From positions 1-16,478 of the forward strand of contig USJN01000005.1 in the NCBI GenBank assembly GCA_900554945.1: a stretch of DNA of 16,478 bases. Direction: 5' to 3'. This document shows, one piece after another, positions 1-7,563 of this stretch; within the stretch, counting starts at the first letter, position 1; every line of letters starts with the position of its first letter. The translations under genes were made by a program, and so were the position numbers. This DNA is from an uncultured Coriobacteriaceae bacterium (GTDB lineage Bacteria; Actinomycetota; Coriobacteriia; Coriobacteriales; Eggerthellaceae). Below the pieces are notes generated by a model. The model saw only the letters and a program-made list of their open reading frames with translations, was not told the origin of the DNA and did not search any database.

Positions 1-18
1 AATTCCCCAAAAAAGCAC

Positions 19-48
19 TTGCGCGCGGTGTAGCGATGTGCTTACAAT
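19..48 (+). promoter_or_regulatory. Candidate promoter for the riboswitch-symporter transcript
   Basis: A -35-like TTGCGC (19-24) and a -10-like TACAAT (43-48) are separated by 18 nt. Transcription would begin near 55, just before the structured glycine riboswitch leader. The -10 matches consensus at 5 of 6 positions and the -35 at only 3 of 6, so this is a reasonable but unproven housekeeping-type promoter. Confidence 0.45.
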
Positions 49-84
49 GGCTCCACAATTTCAAAGCGTCACCCCTTATGACTC

Positions 85-217
85 GCCCTGGATCCTTCGG
101 GAAACAGGGCGCCGAAGGGGCCTCTGGAGAATCCCAGGCAAGCTGGGTGCCGAAGGGGCAAGGCGAAACACCTGTTCACAGGCTTTTCGTTGAAACTCTC
201 AGGCAAAAGGACATAGA
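85..217 (+). ncRNA. Glycine riboswitch (gcvT-type), one full aptamer preceded by a half aptamer
   Basis: The 3' conserved core AAACTCTCAGGCAAAAGGAC (193-212) and the core GCCGAAGGGGC (149-159) are hallmarks of the glycine aptamer. In the full aptamer (about 121-217), P1 can form between 122-126 and 212-216, P2 between GAGA (127-130) and TCTC (197-200), and a hairpin CCCAG/CTGGG (133-137 with 143-147) precedes the core. A second GCCGAAGGGGC at 111-121 follows another hairpin, GCCCTG/CAGGGC (85-90 with 105-110), which is capped by TCC-UUCG-GGA. That copy has no matching 3' half, so the usual tandem is incomplete. Glycine riboswitches are known to control glycine cleavage genes and sodium:alanine/glycine symporters, which fits the gene downstream. 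Confidence 0.93.
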
Positions 218-304
218 AAAGCTTACTGCTTGTCGCATCTGCGTGTCGCATTTCGCTTTTCCCTTTCCTTTTGTTGCACCCACACCGCTTGCCACGCGCG
301 TGAA

Positions 305-385
305 AACTCGGAACGCGCGAGTTCCTCCACGGCCTTTTCGAGAGTCGCTTGAAGTTGCGAAACGTAACAGATATCGAGGAGGAAC
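305..385 (+). promoter_or_regulatory. Candidate expression platform: anti-SD, anti-anti-SD and SD of the symporter gene
   Basis: GTTCCTCC at 321-328 is perfectly complementary over 8 nt to GGAGGAAC at 378-385, which contains the Shine-Dalgarno of the symporter gene. The same anti-SD can instead pair locally with GGAAC at 310-314, or be partly occluded by the AACTCG/CGAGTT hairpin (305-310 with 318-323). The pairings are mutually exclusive, as expected for a switch acting on translation initiation. No U-rich intrinsic terminator is visible between aptamer and gene, which also favours translational control. The direction of response to glycine cannot be read from sequence alone. Confidence 0.5.
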
Positions 386-386
386 A

Positions 387-1898
387 GTGGAAGACTTCTT
401 CAGCGCGTTCAACAACGTGCTCAATGCCATCGATGGCTTCATCTGGGGCGTGCCCTTGATGGTGCTCATCTTGTTCGGCGGCATTCTTCTGACCGTGCGC
501 CTGCGCGGTTTGCAGTTCAGCAAGCTGCCGCGCGCCCTGCGCTACATGCTGAAAAACGAGAAAGGCGAGGACGCGACCGGCGAGGTGTCGTCGTTCGGCG
601 CTCTGTGCACCGCGCTTTCCGCGACCATCGGCACCGGCAATATCGTCGGCGTGGCGACCGCAGTCGTCGCCGGCGGCCCGGGCGCCATGTTCTGGATGTG
701 GGTTGCCGCCCTGTTCGGCATGGCGACCAAATACTCCGAGGGTCTGCTCGCGGTGAAGTTCCGCAGCATCGACAAGGATGGCCATGTGCTCGGCGGCCCG
801 TTCTACTACATCGAGCGCGGCATGGGAAAGCGCCTGCCCCAAATTTCCTGGAAGTGGCTCGCGAAGATCTTCGCGTTCTTCGGCATGTGCGTCGGCCTGT
901 TCGGCATTGGTACGTTTACGCAGGTCAACTCCATTAACTCTGCAATCACCGGATTCTTTGACCCCAACAAGTCGGCAACTGTGAGCATCCTTGGTATGGA
1001 CTACTCCATCGCCACTGTAATCGGGTCGCTTCTTGTCGCGATCGTTGTCGGCCTCGTCGTCATCGGCGGCCTGAAGCGCATCGCGAGCGTTTCCGAGAAG
1101 GTCATTCCCGTAATGGTCGTAATCTATGTGGCGTTCTCGCTCATCCTCATCGTGTTGAACATCACGGCGCTGCCCGACGCGCTCGTCACCATCGTCCAAA
1201 GCGCCTTCGGCCTGCGCGCTGCTGCGGGCGGCGCGCTCGGTGCAATCATCATCGCCATGCAGAAGGGCATCGCGCGAGGCATCTTCTCCAACGAGGCAGG
1301 CCTGGGCTCCGCGCCTATCGCCGCCGCGGCTGCGCAGACGAAAGAGCCCGTGCGCCAGGGTCTTGTGTCGATGACCGGCACCTTCCTCGACACCATCATT
1401 GTGTGTTCCATGACCGGCCTCGCGCTTGTCATGACCGGCGCCTACCAGATCCCAGGGCTCGAAGGTGCCGCCGTCACCACCGCGGCGTTCCAGATGGGCC
1501 TGCCCTTCATTCCCGCTGAGGCTGTGTCGTTTGTCCTGATGGTGTGCCTGGCTCTCTTCGGCTTCACCACCATCCTCGGCTGGGACTACTACGGCGAACG
1601 CTGCCTGGAGTACCTCTCCGGCGGTTCGAAGAAGGCCGTGAAGACGTACCGCTGGCTCTACATCCTCGCCGTTTTCATCGGCCCCTACATGACCGTTTCC
1701 GCCGTGTGGACTATCGCCGACATCTTCAACGCCTGCATGGCCATCCCGAACATGATCGCCTTGATCGTGCTGTCCGGCGTGGTTGTGAAGGAGACGAAGG
1801 ACTACTTCAAGCGCCTCGACGAGGCCGCAGGCGACGAGGACAACCTTGCGCCGCGCGACACCTCCGACGATTGGAAAGCCGAGGAGGCAACGGCGTAG
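387..1898 (+). CDS. Sodium:alanine/glycine symporter, AGCS family
   Basis: A 503-residue polytopic membrane protein that imports alanine or glycine with sodium. Family signatures are a conserved N-terminal segment with ALSATIGTGNIVGVATAV, then GGPGAMFWMWV, FYYIERGMG, and FSNEAGLGSAPIAAAAA further on; the length is typical of AGCS carriers. I place the start at GTG 387 because GAGGAGG (376-382) lies just upstream and family homology begins there. The frame stays open back to position 36, but that part runs through the riboswitch and is not protein-like. The glycine riboswitch leader argues that glycine is a substrate or the regulating metabolite. The gene appears monocistronic and is closed by a terminator at 1950-1992. 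The symbol is left blank because substrate preference (alanine versus glycine) cannot be fixed. Confidence 0.95.
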   Translation: MEDFFSAFNNVLNAIDGFIWGVPLMVLILFGGILLTVRLRGLQFSKLPRALRYMLKNEKGEDATGEVSSFGALCTALSATIGTGNIVGVATAVVAGGPGAMFWMWVAALFGMATKYSEGLLAVKFRSIDKDGHVLGGPFYYIERGMGKRLPQISWKWLAKIFAFFGMCVGLFGIGTFTQVNSINSAITGFFDPNKSATVSILGMDYSIATVIGSLLVAIVVGLVVIGGLKRIASVSEKVIPVMVVIYVAFSLILIVLNITALPDALVTIVQSAFGLRAAAGGALGAIIIAMQKGIARGIFSNEAGLGSAPIAAAAAQTKEPVRQGLVSMTGTFLDTIIVCSMTGLALVMTGAYQIPGLEGAAVTTAAFQMGLPFIPAEAVSFVLMVCLALFGFTTILGWDYYGERCLEYLSGGSKKAVKTYRWLYILAVFIGPYMTVSAVWTIADIFNACMAIPNMIALIVLSGVVVKETKDYFKRLDEAAGDEDNLAPRDTSDDWKAEEATA

Positions 1899-1949
1899 GA
1901 CGCGCCTGGCAGGGCGCAATCACCTGACGCTTATCGTCTCCCTTGCCGC

Positions 1950-1992
1950 GAAGGCGGGTTGATTGGCCGATTAGGCTTGTCAACCCGCCTTC
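1950..1992 (+). terminator. Intrinsic-type terminator after the symporter gene
   Basis: A 13-bp perfect stem pairs 1950-1962 (GAAGGCGGGTTGA) with 1980-1992, with a 17-nt loop. It is followed by a modest pyrimidine-rich tail (TCGCTTTCT). The stem is strong but the U-tract is weak. Its 3' arm contains the -35 hexamer of the next gene. Confidence 0.7.
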
Positions 1993-2006
1993 TCGCTTTC
2001 TATACT
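1977..2006 (+). promoter_or_regulatory. Candidate promoter of the MATE transporter gene
   Basis: TTGTCA (1977-1982) and TATACT (2001-2006) are separated by 18 nt, a good sigma-70-type match. Transcription would begin near 2012, giving a leader of about 66 nt before the ATG at 2079. The -35 lies in the loop/3' arm of the upstream terminator. Confidence 0.55.
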
Positions 2007-2078
2007 TGCGCGTGCATCGATAATCGAACAGCCCGCGGTGTCACGCCGCGCGGTTTGCGCATAGTAAGGCTTGGCCCC

Positions 2079-3506
2079 ATGTCAGACAGCCCGGTACCGC
2101 CCGATAACCGCACCGACCGCTTGGGAACCGAGCGCGTCGGAAAGCTGCTCCTCGAGTTCTCCATCCCCGCCATCGTGAGCATGGTGTTCAACACGCTCTA
2201 CAACGTGGTCGATACGATCTTTTTGGGACAGGCGCTCCCCGACGGTTCGGGCGTGGCGGTAACCACCCTCGCCTTCCCCGTGATGACCCTCCTTATGGGC
2301 TTTTCGATGATTGCCGGCCAAGGCGGCAACGCGCTCGCGGCAATTCAGCTGGGGAAGGGAGAGAAAGACCAGGTTGAGCGCACGCTCGGGAACTCGGCCA
2401 CGCTGCTTGCGGGCATCGCCGTCGTTATCGCGGTGATGTCGGGGTTCCTCATCGACCCCATCCTCGCGGGCATCGGCACGACCGATGAGCTTTGGGACCT
2501 TACTAAGACTTTCGTTCAGATTATCTGCTTCGGCTTCATCTTCCAATCGCTTGGCATGGGGCTCAACAACTTCCTGCGCACTGCAGGAAGGCCCAACCTC
2601 GCGCTCGGCACCATGATCTTTGGCACGATGATGTGCATCATCTTCAACTACCTGTTCGTCATCGTGCTGGGGTTCGGCGTTGCAGGCAGCGCGTCGGCTA
2701 CGATTCTCGGGCAGGCATGCGGCATGGTGCCCGTCGTCTGGCATTTCACCATGAGCAAAAGCGCCGCCTTCAAGCTGCGCCTTCGCTGCTGCGTGCCCGA
2801 TTTGAAGCTCATGGGAAACATCCTCACGATGGGCATCGCGTCGTTCGTGATGCAGGTCGCGTCCATGCTCGTCGGCATCGTATTGAACCACGTGGTGAGC
2901 CTGTACGGGTCGACCGACCCCATCGGCACTACGGCCGCACTCGCGGCAATCGGCGTGGCGCAAAAGGCGGCCATGTTCGCGTTCACCCCGCTCATCGGCC
3001 TGATCATGGGAGCGCAGCCCATCATCGGATTCAACTACGGCGCGAAGCTGTGGCAGCGCGTGCTTGACACGCTGAAGTGGGCGAGCATCACCGGCGTATG
3101 CATCGGCGGAGCGTTCTTCCTGATTGCGGAGGCCATTCCCGCGCCGATCGTGGAGCTGTTCGGCGTTTCGGGCGACCTGGAGAATTTCGCCGTGTATGCG
3201 CTGCGCGCGTACGTGATTTTCTTCGCGCCCGTTGGATTCCAGATTGTGGGATCAAGCTACTTCCAGTCAAGCGGCCAGCCGATGAAGGCCGCGATTCTCG
3301 AGCTCACACGCCAGGTGCTCTTCCTCATCCCTCTGTACCTGCTGCTGCCGCCTGTGCTGACAGCGCTCTTCGGCACGACGGGACTTGAGGGCGTCATCAT
3401 AAGCGCTCCGGTGTCCGACGCGCTTTCAGTATGCGTGACCAGCGTCTTCGTCGCGCGAGAAGTCCGCAAGCTGCGCCGCCTGCGCGACAGCGGAGGGATT
3501 GCGTAA
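2079..3506 (+). CDS. MATE family efflux transporter
   Basis: A 475-residue multidrug and toxic compound extrusion protein, predicted to export organic cations or drugs across the inner membrane by ion antiport. The opening LLLEFSIPAIVSMVFNTLYNVVDTIFLG is typical of the first MatE domain (about residues 20-180). A second half (about 240-410) carries AQKAAMFAFTPLIGLIMGAQPIIGFNYGAK, the conserved MATE loop, and there are about 12 hydrophobic segments. I chose ATG 2079 (MSDSPVPP). The frame is open from 1959, but that stretch covers the promoter and terminator. A weak AAGG lies 9-12 nt upstream of the start. It has its own promoter and a strong terminator, so it looks monocistronic. The substrate cannot be predicted. 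Confidence 0.94.
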   Translation: MSDSPVPPDNRTDRLGTERVGKLLLEFSIPAIVSMVFNTLYNVVDTIFLGQALPDGSGVAVTTLAFPVMTLLMGFSMIAGQGGNALAAIQLGKGEKDQVERTLGNSATLLAGIAVVIAVMSGFLIDPILAGIGTTDELWDLTKTFVQIICFGFIFQSLGMGLNNFLRTAGRPNLALGTMIFGTMMCIIFNYLFVIVLGFGVAGSASATILGQACGMVPVVWHFTMSKSAAFKLRLRCCVPDLKLMGNILTMGIASFVMQVASMLVGIVLNHVVSLYGSTDPIGTTAALAAIGVAQKAAMFAFTPLIGLIMGAQPIIGFNYGAKLWQRVLDTLKWASITGVCIGGAFFLIAEAIPAPIVELFGVSGDLENFAVYALRAYVIFFAPVGFQIVGSSYFQSSGQPMKAAILELTRQVLFLIPLYLLLPPVLTALFGTTGLEGVIISAPVSDALSVCVTSVFVAREVRKLRRLRDSGGIA

Positions 3507-3522
3507 GGGATGCCGCACGCAA

Positions 3523-3549
3523 AAAAGCGCGGGGCGGACCCGCGCTTTT
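3523..3549. terminator. Bidirectional intrinsic terminator between convergent genes
   Basis: An 11-bp stem pairs AAAAGCGCGGG (3523-3533) with CCCGCGCTTTT (3539-3549) around a 5-nt loop. T4 follows on the + strand and T6 on the - strand (the A run at 3521-3526). It lies between the stop of the MATE gene (3506) and the stop of the leftward kinase gene (3593), so it can serve both. Confidence 0.88.
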
Positions 3550-3592
3550 CCCAACTTACCAAGCGGCATGTTCGCCGCCGCATCTGCGACTT

Positions 3593-4120
3593 TTACGCCT
3601 CAGGAACGAGCCCCTTCAGGGCGCTTGCCACCTTGCGCGCGGCAGCCGTGATCGTGAGGTCGTCAACGTTCACCGTGACCTCCGCATACTTCTCGTAAAG
3701 CGGCTTGCGCTCGTCAAAGAGCTCATGCAGACTCATGCCGACGCCGTTCTTCAAAACTACGCCGCGCTCCTGCAAATCGGACAGGCGACTTTTCAGCTCG
3801 TCGTAGGAAATCTGCAGGTAAACCACGTGGCCGATCTCGGAAAGATGCTTCATGGCCTCGTCGGAGTAGACCGCAGAACCGCCCGTCGCGATGACCGAAC
3901 GCTCGGCCTTCAAATCGGAGAGCACCTGGTTCTCAACGGCGATGAACCCTTCCGGACCGCACGCGTCGAGCAGCTTTTGCAGCGTCTTGTCGCACTGATT
4001 CTGAATCACCAGGTCGGCGTCGATAAAGTCGTAACCGACAATCTTCGCGAGCACGATGCCCAAAGTTGACTTGCCGGCACCCGGCATGCCGATCAGGACG
4101 ATGTTGTTTTTCTCCGACAT
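3593..4120 (-). CDS. Shikimate kinase family protein (possibly altered substrate)
   Basis: A 175-residue P-loop kinase of the AroK/AroL fold. Visible motifs are Walker A GMPGAGKS (11-18), DAD (34-36), ATGGS (78-82), a LID-region Arg119 and ERKPLYEKYA around Arg138. Canonical enzymes phosphorylate shikimate with ATP in the chorismate pathway. Two substrate-site elements differ here: the arginine following the GF motif (Arg58 in E. coli AroK) is Ile60, and GGG is GGS. Annotation as shikimate kinase is therefore secure for fold and family but not for substrate. The start ATG 4120 has a good SD (GGAG) and lies inside the upstream permease gene with a 28-nt overlap, implying translational coupling. 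No other aromatic-pathway gene is nearby. Confidence 0.85.
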   Translation of the reverse strand: MSEKNNIVLIGMPGAGKSTLGIVLAKIVGYDFIDADLVIQNQCDKTLQKLLDACGPEGFIAVENQVLSDLKAERSVIATGGSAVYSDEAMKHLSEIGHVVYLQISYDELKSRLSDLQERGVVLKNGVGMSLHELFDERKPLYEKYAEVTVNVDDLTITAAARKVASALKGLVPEA

Positions 4121-5004
4121 GGCTTCTCCTTCAACGGTAATGTCTCGCTGATCACTATAGCAGCAAAGATCAGCACAAAGCCCACCACAAGGCGCAACGT
4201 CATCTGCTCGCCATACAACAGGATGGAAAACACCACGCCAAACACCGATTCCAGGCTCAAGAGAAGCGACGCCTGGGTGGGTGGCACATGCGCGAGCGAC
4301 ACGTTCTGGATACCGAATGCAACGACGGACGCGAACACCGCGAGAAACAGCATCTGCCCGATGATTTCAGGGGTGAACGCCGCGACACCCGGGAAAGTTT
4401 CGGTCGCAGCGCCGAAGACAATTCCGAGCGCGCCTTCCGCGATGAACTGGAACACCGTCAAAACGAGCGCGTCGCATTTCTGCGCGAACTTCGAGACGGC
4501 GACGATGTGCGCCGCGAATGCGACCGCGCAGCCAAGCGTCATCGCCTCGCCGAAACCGATGGAGAGCGTCTCGCCCGACGAGCTCACCGACACAAGCCAA
4601 ATGCCGCACACGGCCACAATTGCCGCAACGATATTGAACGCGGTCGGGCGCTTACGCGCGATGAGCCACCAGGCGAACGGTACAAGCACGCAATACGTCG
4701 CGGTCAGAAACGCGTTAACACCCGGCGTAGTGTGCTTGAGCCCCACCGTCTGCAGCCAGAAGGCAGTGAAGTCGAGCACCCCGAGAATGAACCCGTAGGT
4801 CACGACCTTGCGCGAGCAGAACCGCATGACGCGCTTGCGCAGTATCACGAGCAGCAACGCGCCCGCGAAGAGAAAGCGCATGCCCAAAAGCCACGCCGGG
4901 GGCAGCACGGCCACGACGTCCTTCATGACGACGAAGCTGAAACCCCAGATAATCGTCGCGAGAACGATGAGGAGCTTATAGACCCAAGATGGGATATTTG
5001 CCAT
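4093..5004 (-). CDS. EamA/DMT superfamily permease
   Basis: A 303-residue drug/metabolite transporter with about ten transmembrane segments in two EamA repeats (about residues 10-140 and 150-290). The first repeat opens with LATIIWGFSFVVMK and the second contains the typical LAHVPPTQASLLLSLESVFG. Such proteins usually export amino acids, nucleosides or other metabolites; the substrate is unknown here. The basic tail KEKPCRRKTT is cytoplasmic. A purine-rich AAGGAAGAAG precedes ATG 5004. Its 3' end overlaps the kinase gene by 28 nt, so the two are almost certainly co-expressed. It lies 82 nt after the DUF2207 gene on the same strand with no terminator visible between them, so all three may form one operon. 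Confidence 0.92.
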   Translation of the reverse strand: MANIPSWVYKLLIVLATIIWGFSFVVMKDVVAVLPPAWLLGMRFLFAGALLLVILRKRVMRFCSRKVVTYGFILGVLDFTAFWLQTVGLKHTTPGVNAFLTATYCVLVPFAWWLIARKRPTAFNIVAAIVAVCGIWLVSVSSSGETLSIGFGEAMTLGCAVAFAAHIVAVSKFAQKCDALVLTVFQFIAEGALGIVFGAATETFPGVAAFTPEIIGQMLFLAVFASVVAFGIQNVSLAHVPPTQASLLLSLESVFGVVFSILLYGEQMTLRLVVGFVLIFAAIVISETLPLKEKPCRRKTTSS

Positions 5005-5086
5005 GGATGATGTTCTTCTTCCTTCGAGTCAGGGCCGAGAACCGCCGCACACGGGCGCTTGACCCGCATGACGCCTTAAGACCCCG

Positions 5087-7063
5087 CTATTTCCTGCCGA
5101 ATCCGCCGCCCGTCGCCTGGGCCTCCTCGCGCTTCGCGATCGCGTTATGCGCCGCCTGAAGCGAGTCTCTCAAACACTCGTTGATTGCCGGGGCCGCGGC
5201 GAGGCGCCGCACGCGCGCCAACGCGGTTTGGGATTTCGTCTCGTACCACGTCTGCCAAACAGCCGGCTGGGGCGCACCATGGAACGACACCGCCTCGTCA
5301 GCCACGCCGAACTCATAGGCGAAAGGCAGGAGCTCTCCCCATTGCGACGGGGAAAGAGACACAGGCTCGTCGAGTTTCTCCAGGTCGCGCATCCAATTTC
5401 GAAACCCCTTGCAACGCGCGATCAGGTTGTTGCCTCTCTCAGTGCGCCTCGGGAGGTAGTTTGCGACGAGCGTCGTCGCCATGGCGGTCGGAAGCGCGAG
5501 GGCGGCGGGAATCGGGTTTATCGTGATGATCGCAATGGCAATCCCCGCGACAGCAGTCACGCCGGCCACGATGAGGAACACCTTTTGCGCGCGCTTGCCC
5601 GCAGTCTCGAAGAAATCGCGCTCCTCGCACGCCTTGCCAAGCGAGGCCTGCCATGCGCTCATCGACTCGACGAAAGCCTCGGGCTGATCGACCGCACGCT
5701 GCTTCAGCTGGCTGAGCGAGCGGGAGTCACCAAGAGCGCTGTGTCCCATGAGAATCTCCAGCGCAGAAGACTCGAGCGCGCTGAGGCTTCCCGTCGGCGC
5801 TCCGAAAGCAACCGAAAGATACCAGGTGGGAGCTGCGTCTTTGGAGGGATCGCTCGCCTCAATGCGCAGCACGCCCTTATGTGCAAGCCGCATCACCGTC
5901 GCCGTGAAGTCGCGCATGTCATCGTGATTCCAGCGCCAAAGACGCCCTGCCACCGCAGGTTCCAAGCCCTCTTCGGGAACTTTCCGATAGTACTTCCCCG
6001 GGAAATCAGACGGGTATTCTCGGCCCAAACGGGCATAGGCAATCGCCACCGCGGCTAGAATCGCCGCGCAGACAAAGGCTATCAGGGCAAAAGTCGTGAA
6101 AAGAGCTTCCTGCTGGAAGCTCCAGGAATCGGTCCACACCTTCTCCTCGGCAATCGCGTAGTCGAGTCGAGCTGTCGCACGATTCGCGAGCATCTTCTTG
6201 CCGTCGAGGTGCGTGAGCCACGATGCGGGGAACAACACGTGGGCCGTTGCGTACTGACCGGGGTTCACTACGTCGTCGTGTAGCACGACCGTTCCCGCCG
6301 AATCAACCGAGACCGTACCGTTTTGGGGACCATGGCCCCACGCACGCACCGTGTCGTTCGGGATGACAGTTTCTCCTTGAGCGACAGGAAGCGTGATTGT
6401 CGCCGTCACGTTTTCCGAAGCCACCGGCCAATCGAGGGAAACGTAGGTCCAGTACGCTTCGGAGATGTCCTTGTAGGCGAGAACCGCGTTCGTGATGGAG
6501 TAGTCGAGTTCCACGATTACGCGGGAGTCGGACACCTGAGGAAATGCGTAAAGCGTGTTCTTCGCATTATCGTAAGCGTATGTTGCCCCGTTGGAGGCGC
6601 CCCCGGCGAGCCATTTGGCGGAAAACGAGGTGCTCGAAAGCGTCTTCCAATCGCCCTCGACGTTCCCGTCGGCGTCGGCTTGAGCGAGGCGCATACCGTT
6701 GATCTGCACACTCGCCGTTTCGGCAAGGCTGGTGAACGACCAGCCGACATATGCCGAATCGCCCTGGAAATCGAGGACGCGGTACTCGATGACCCGGTAC
6801 GATCCATTCGTTTCCACCTGCATGGTGATGTCGGTTTTCGGGCTTGAATACGATCCGACGGCGAATGCAACGCGAGGCGATGCCGCCATCAAAGCGACAG
6901 CGAGCACGAGAAGGCAAGCCGCGAGTACGGCAGCGAGGGAAACCGCTGGGCGCATCGGGACGATAGTGCGAGCAATCGGGCGCTTCGCAGCGCACGAGCT
7001 GTTCGCATTCATCCGCATGGGGCGCAGGCAAGCCGTTCGCCGCGCATCCTTTCTGTTTCTCAC
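5087..7063 (-). CDS. DUF2207 domain-containing membrane protein
   Basis: A 658-residue predicted membrane protein. A basic N-terminus is followed by a hydrophobic signal/anchor segment (about 38-68, ending PRVAFA). An extracytoplasmic beta-rich DUF2207-like domain follows (about 70-300; typical opening with a YRVIEYRVLDF segment), then a transmembrane helix near 325-350, a soluble region and a further hydrophobic pair near 495-540. The C-terminus ends GGGFGRK, and Gly-rich ends of that kind are typical of DUF2207 proteins. The molecular function of the family is not established. GTG 7063 is chosen because AAGGAG sits 8 nt upstream; the later ATG codons (residues 16, 18, 37) lack a comparable site. 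The gene is divergent from tRNA-Ser, and its promoter region must lie in or next to the tRNA gene. Confidence 0.85.
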   Translation of the reverse strand: MRNRKDARRTACLRPMRMNANSSCAAKRPIARTIVPMRPAVSLAAVLAACLLVLAVALMAASPRVAFAVGSYSSPKTDITMQVETNGSYRVIEYRVLDFQGDSAYVGWSFTSLAETASVQINGMRLAQADADGNVEGDWKTLSSTSFSAKWLAGGASNGATYAYDNAKNTLYAFPQVSDSRVIVELDYSITNAVLAYKDISEAYWTYVSLDWPVASENVTATITLPVAQGETVIPNDTVRAWGHGPQNGTVSVDSAGTVVLHDDVVNPGQYATAHVLFPASWLTHLDGKKMLANRATARLDYAIAEEKVWTDSWSFQQEALFTTFALIAFVCAAILAAVAIAYARLGREYPSDFPGKYYRKVPEEGLEPAVAGRLWRWNHDDMRDFTATVMRLAHKGVLRIEASDPSKDAAPTWYLSVAFGAPTGSLSALESSALEILMGHSALGDSRSLSQLKQRAVDQPEAFVESMSAWQASLGKACEERDFFETAGKRAQKVFLIVAGVTAVAGIAIAIITINPIPAALALPTAMATTLVANYLPRRTERGNNLIARCKGFRNWMRDLEKLDEPVSLSPSQWGELLPFAYEFGVADEAVSFHGAPQPAVWQTWYETKSQTALARVRRLAAAPAINECLRDSLQAAHNAIAKREEAQATGGGFGRK

Positions 7064-7074
7064 CGCAGTGCTCC

Positions 7075-7103
7075 TTGCATCTTTTTCCCGTTCACGGTAT
7101 CAT
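7075..7103 (+). promoter_or_regulatory. Candidate promoter of tRNA-Ser
   Basis: TTGCAT (7075-7080) and TATCAT (7098-7103) are 17 nt apart. The -10 matches consensus at 5 of 6 positions. Initiation near 7110 would leave a short leader of about 17 nt before the mature tRNA. The element overlaps the 5' untranslated region of the divergent DUF2207 gene. Confidence 0.5.
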
Positions 7104-7126
7104 AGCAAACCGCACCTATTATAAGT

Positions 7127-7217
7127 GGAGAAGTGACCGAGAGGCCGAAGGTGCTCGCCTGCTAAGTGAGTATGCCCCAAAAGGGCATCTAGGGTTCGAA
7201 TCCCTACTTCTCCGCCA
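7127..7217 (+). tRNA. tRNA-Ser (anticodon GCU), CCA encoded
   Basis: The acceptor stem GGAGAAG (7127-7133) pairs with CTTCTCC (7207-7213), followed by G and an encoded CCA (7215-7217). The anticodon arm CTCGC-CTGCTAA-GTGAG presents GCU, reading the AGC/AGU serine codons. A long variable arm (TGCCC/GGGCA stem) marks a class II serine tRNA, and GGTTCGAATCC is the T arm. At 91 nt the length is normal. Confidence 0.97.
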
Positions 7218-7228
7218 CGATTTGCACA

Positions 7229-7254
7229 GCCCCCGCAACCGCGGGGGCTTTTTT
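7229..7254 (+). terminator. Intrinsic terminator of tRNA-Ser
   Basis: GCCCCCGC (7229-7236) pairs with GCGGGGGC (7241-7248) around an AACC loop, followed directly by six T residues (7249-7254). This is a textbook rho-independent terminator 11 nt after the tRNA. Confidence 0.95.
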
Positions 7255-7563
7255 GCGCAATCAACTGCAGGGGATTTTGCACGCGCGTCTCCATGCTCTA
7301 ATGCTATCGAGCCTAGAAAAGTACAGCGCCAAGGACCGATTTTGGCACAAATAGATGCACTTTTTAATCGAAGGCGAATGCGAGCAGGAGTGGACGAGTG
7401 CTCGAAAGCAAAAACCCGCACAACCAGAGGAAGTTCGCAAGGCGGTGCACAGGTGCGCGCGCGGGCGGGCAAAAGGCACGCAAACGCAAACGGGCGCGGC
7501 GCGCGAACGCGGTCCTGAAAGGCACCACGCAGCCCACCGCAGGCGAGTGGGCGAACGAACAGG
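7255..7563. other. Intergenic region with no convincing gene
   Basis: About 309 nt between the tRNA terminator and the end of the leftward membrane-protein gene. Short open frames exist on both strands, but they are Arg/Ala-rich artefacts of GC content without a plausible SD. The only structure I see is a 6-bp hairpin GCCCAC/GTGGGC (7532-7537 with 7547-7552) that could weakly end the leftward tadA-ispE transcript, though no T-run follows it on the - strand. Confidence 0.5.

Noticed and set aside
36..386. N-terminal extension of the symporter reading frame
   Set aside because: It runs through the glycine riboswitch and expression platform, resembles no transporter sequence, and a good SD precedes GTG 387.
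69..1919. A 616-codon open frame on the - strand opposite the symporter
   Set aside because: His/Asp/Glu/Gly-rich composition without motifs; it is the shadow of the AGCS transporter gene and crosses the riboswitch.
7343..7359. Sigma-54-like promoter (TGGCAC ... TGCA)
   Set aside because: The spacing between the GG and GC elements is one base too long, no gene follows on the + strand, and sigma-54 is not expected in this lineage.
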